Below, piece after piece: positions 3,843 to 5,875 of a stretch of 5,875 nucleotides of DNA (positions are counted from its first letter, which is position 1; the number at the start of each line of letters is the position of its first letter). This DNA comes from CAZTZL01 sp964617625 (GTDB lineage: Bacteria; Zhuqueibacterota; QNDG01; DSAB01), in the NCBI GenBank assembly GCA_964617625.1, contig CAZTZL010000125.1:1-5875 (forward strand), given 5' to 3'. The position numbers and the translations under genes are program-made. Under the pieces are notes generated by a model, which was not told where the DNA came from, ran no database searches, and was given only the letters and a program-made list of their open reading frames with translations.

Positions 3843-4718
3843 ATGAAAATTTTGATCTCTGATGCATTCGATCCATCTCTGCCCGAGAGACTTAAAAAAT
3901 TCGGAGAAGTCACCGATGACACGTCTCAAGTGTCAGAGGCAGATGTCGTATTGATACGCAGCAAGACCAAATGTACCAAAGAATACATCGACAACGCCCC
4001 CAATTTAAAACTGATTATTCGCGGCGGTGTCGGTCTTGATAATGTGGACAGAGAATACGCCAAGGGAAAAGGCATCGAGGTTCGGAATACTCCGGAAGCA
4101 TCGAGTGTCGCCGTGGCTGAGTTAGCTTTTGCCCTGATGATTGCCGTTCCCAACCGGCTGATCGATGCTCACAACAGCATGGCCGCGGGTCAATGGAACA
4201 AGAAAGAACTGAAACGCACGGAACTGATGGGGAAAACACTCGGACTGATCGGAGTCGGCCGCATCGGGACTGCGCTTGCGGTTCGTGCCCGCGCTTTCGG
4301 AATGCATGTTATTGGTTATGACAACTTCGTTAAAAAATCCGATCATGTTGAATTAAAAACACTGGATGAAGTATTGTCCAAATCCGATTATATTTCTCTG
4401 CATGTTCCGTTTACAAGCGAAACAGATAAAATGATCAATAAATCAGCGATCGATAAAATGAAAAACGGTGTGGTCATTATCAATACCGGACGGGGAAAAT
4501 GTATCAATACTGAAGATGTAGTCGAAGCTTTAAAAAGCGGAAAGATAAAAACCTATGCGACCGATGTGTGGCCTTCGGATCCTCCTCCGGAAGACTATCC
4601 CATTCTTAAAGCTCCGAATGTGCTTATGGCCCCACATATTGGTGCGTCCACCAAGGAAAATTTACTGCGTATTGGAGATATAGTCGTCGATATCATTGAA
4701 GAATTTCAGAAAAAATAA
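3843..4718 (+). CDS. serA: D-3-phosphoglycerate dehydrogenase, short form without ACT domain
   Basis: Oxidises 3-phosphoglycerate to 3-phosphohydroxypyruvate with NAD, the first step of serine synthesis. At 291 residues it holds only the substrate- and nucleotide-binding domains of the D-2-hydroxyacid dehydrogenase fold; the C-terminal ACT and ASB domains of the 400-530-residue forms are absent, so serine feedback through ACT is not expected. G-V-G-R-I-G (137-142) is the Rossmann loop and D160 the acidic residue that favours NAD over NADP. I-R-G-G-V-G-L-D-N-V-D (59-69) is the substrate-side motif. The catalytic Arg is R217 (N-T-G-R-G) and the catalytic His is H265 (P-H-I-G-A-S-T). At the place of the usual catalytic Glu there is D246 (W-P-S-D-P-P), a conservative change. 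AAGGAGG (3828-3834) lies 8 bases before the ATG. Other 2-hydroxyacid dehydrogenases look alike; the serC neighbour decides the call. Confidence 0.9.
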   Translation: MKILISDAFDPSLPERLKKFGEVTDDTSQVSEADVVLIRSKTKCTKEYIDNAPNLKLIIRGGVGLDNVDREYAKGKGIEVRNTPEASSVAVAELAFALMIAVPNRLIDAHNSMAAGQWNKKELKRTELMGKTLGLIGVGRIGTALAVRARAFGMHVIGYDNFVKKSDHVELKTLDEVLSKSDYISLHVPFTSETDKMINKSAIDKMKNGVVIINTGRGKCINTEDVVEALKSGKIKTYATDVWPSDPPPEDYPILKAPNVLMAPHIGASTKENLLRIGDIVVDIIEEFQKK

Positions 4719-4722
4719 GGAG
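4717..4722 (+). promoter_or_regulatory. serC ribosome binding site overlapping the serA stop
   Basis: AAGGAG begins inside the TAA stop of serA (4716-4718) and lies 6 bases before the serC ATG. This arrangement couples the translation of the two enzymes and confirms the serC start at 4729. Confidence 0.75.
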
Positions 4723-4728
4723 TGAAAA

Positions 4729-5817
4729 ATGTCTGATCGAATATGGAATTTTAATCCGGGCCCGGCAACGCTTCCGTTGTCTGTTCTGGAAAAAGCAAAA
4801 AATGAATTGCCGAACTATATGGGAACGGGAATGGCTGTCATGGAACTCAGCCACAGATCCAAGGAATACAGCGCCATCCATGAACAGGCGAATCAATTAA
4901 TGGTCGAACTTTTCGGCATCCCCGACAATTTCAAAGTGCTCTTTCTTCAGGGCGGAGCGAGTCTTCAATTTGCTACAGTGCCAATGAACTTGCTTAAACC
5001 GGGCAAATCCGCCGACTATATTATCACGGGAAGCTGGTCCAAAAAAGCACTGAAGGAAGCCAAGATTCAGGGCACGGTCAATGTGGCCGCTACTTCCGAG
5101 TCAACCAATTTTAATCGCATACCGAAACAGAACGAATTAAAACTCGATCCAAATGCCCTGTACTGCCACATCACATCCAACAATACCATTGCCGGAACAC
5201 AGTATCAGACGTTTCCGGATACCGGAAATGTCCCTCTGATTGCGGACATGTCGAGTGATATTCTTTCCCGAAAAATCGATTTCAGCAAATTCGGATTGAT
5301 TTATGCCGGAGCGCAGAAAAATTTAGGTCCTGCGGGTGTAACTCTCGTGATTGCCCGAAACGATTTGATCGAATCGGCGCGGGAAGACATCCCCATTATC
5401 CTGCAGTATCGTACTCATGCAGAGAAAGATTCCCTCTATAACACACCTCCTACCTACTCGATTTATCTTGTAAAATTGGTACTGGATTGGGTGAAATCTC
5501 TCGGGGGATTGAGTGCCGTGGAAAAACGCAACACGAACAAAGGAGAGATGCTCTATTCAACAATTGATTCCAATCCGGAATTTTTCAAAGGCGCTGCGGA
5601 AAAGGACAGCCGTTCACTGATGAATGTGACTTTCCGTCTTCCGAATGAGGAACTGGAAGCCAAATTCATTGCAGACGCGAAAGCAGCCGGATTCGGCGGT
5701 CTCAAAGGACACCGCTCTGTGGGCGGTATTCGTGTTTCCATGTATAACGCACTTGAACCAGAAGGCATCAAAAAGTTGACCGAATTCATGAAAGACTTTG
5801 CCCAGAAGAACGGATAA
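4729..5817 (+). CDS. serC: Phosphoserine aminotransferase
   Basis: A PLP enzyme that moves the amino group of glutamate to 3-phosphohydroxypyruvate, giving phosphoserine; the same enzyme often also serves vitamin B6 synthesis. It has 362 residues, the usual family length. N-F-N-P-G-P-A (7-13) is the family start. S-H-R-S (41-44) holds the His and Arg that bind substrate phosphate. Q-G-G-A-S (74-78) and W103 hold and stack the cofactor, and T153 (S-N-N-T-I-A-G-T) also contacts it. D173 (A-D-M-S-S-D) binds the pyridine nitrogen. K197 (G-A-Q-K-N-L-G-P-A-G) forms the Schiff base. G-H-R-S-V-G-G-I-R-V-S-M-Y-N-A (327-341) has the second phosphate site and the carboxylate-binding R335. Every key residue is present, so it should be active. 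It is the last gene before a terminator; phosphoserine phosphatase (serB), the next step, is not in the window. Confidence 0.96.
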   Translation: MSDRIWNFNPGPATLPLSVLEKAKNELPNYMGTGMAVMELSHRSKEYSAIHEQANQLMVELFGIPDNFKVLFLQGGASLQFATVPMNLLKPGKSADYIITGSWSKKALKEAKIQGTVNVAATSESTNFNRIPKQNELKLDPNALYCHITSNNTIAGTQYQTFPDTGNVPLIADMSSDILSRKIDFSKFGLIYAGAQKNLGPAGVTLVIARNDLIESAREDIPIILQYRTHAEKDSLYNTPPTYSIYLVKLVLDWVKSLGGLSAVEKRNTNKGEMLYSTIDSNPEFFKGAAEKDSRSLMNVTFRLPNEELEAKFIADAKAAGFGGLKGHRSVGGIRVSMYNALEPEGIKKLTEFMKDFAQKNG

Positions 5818-5836
5818 CCGTTTTAATTGAAAAAAT

Positions 5837-5872
5837 AAAAACCCCGGTTTCTCACGATTCCGGGGTTTTTTG
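5837..5872 (+). terminator. Rho-independent terminator after serC
   Basis: An 11-base stem with no mismatch: AAAAACCCCGG (5837-5847) against CCGGGGTTTTT (5860-5870), a 12-base loop, and a T-rich 3' end. It lies 19 bases after the serC stop and closes the operon. The A-run on the left arm gives the reverse strand a T-run too, so it may work in both directions. Confidence 0.93.
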
Positions 5873-5875
5873 TTT

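Overview
This window joins two different pieces of genome. Bases 1 to about 1481 are the distal end of a mobile-integron or chromosomal-integron cassette array. The rest is ordinary chromosome: a DNA-repair gene, then a four-gene cluster ending in the serine-biosynthesis genes serA and serC. The array is AT-rich by eye and the operon is clearly more GC-balanced. Strong Shine-Dalgarno sequences (AAGGAGG before serA, AAGGAG before serC, GGAGG before the basic-protein gene) argue against a Bacteroidetes-type translation system. I cannot place the organism more precisely. A Gram-negative or candidate-phylum bacterium with a chromosomal integron fits, and so does the coupling of DUF1015 with short serA and serC.

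Array (1-1481). The right half of one attC (1-59) is followed by two complete single-gene cassettes, both in + orientation. Cassette 1 (54-654) carries a small exported protein of unknown function and ends in a textbook attC (567-660). Cassette 2 (655-1475) carries a protein with a HEPN-like R-x4-H motif and ends in a longer attC (1359-1481). The R' box of that last attC is degenerate (GCTCTAC instead of GTTATAC). No attC is visible after it, so this looks like the end of the array; the integrase and attI should lie to the left, outside the window.

Flank (1482-2159). A short open frame, possibly the tail of an interrupted gene, ends one base before a pyrimidine-dimer DNA glycosylase gene of the T4 endonuclease V family. 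The 189 bases after it hold a candidate promoter and little else.

Operon (2160-5875). A very basic lysine-rich protein, a DUF1015 protein, a short phosphoglycerate dehydrogenase (SerA) and phosphoserine aminotransferase (SerC) are packed with gaps of 2, 25 and 10 bases and closed by a strong rho-independent terminator. SerA and SerC perform the first two steps from 3-phosphoglycerate to serine. No phosphoserine phosphatase is present. DUF1015 carries a DGHHR motif like that of ParB-fold serine kinases and is the natural candidate for a phosphoserine- or serine-related role, but that is inference.
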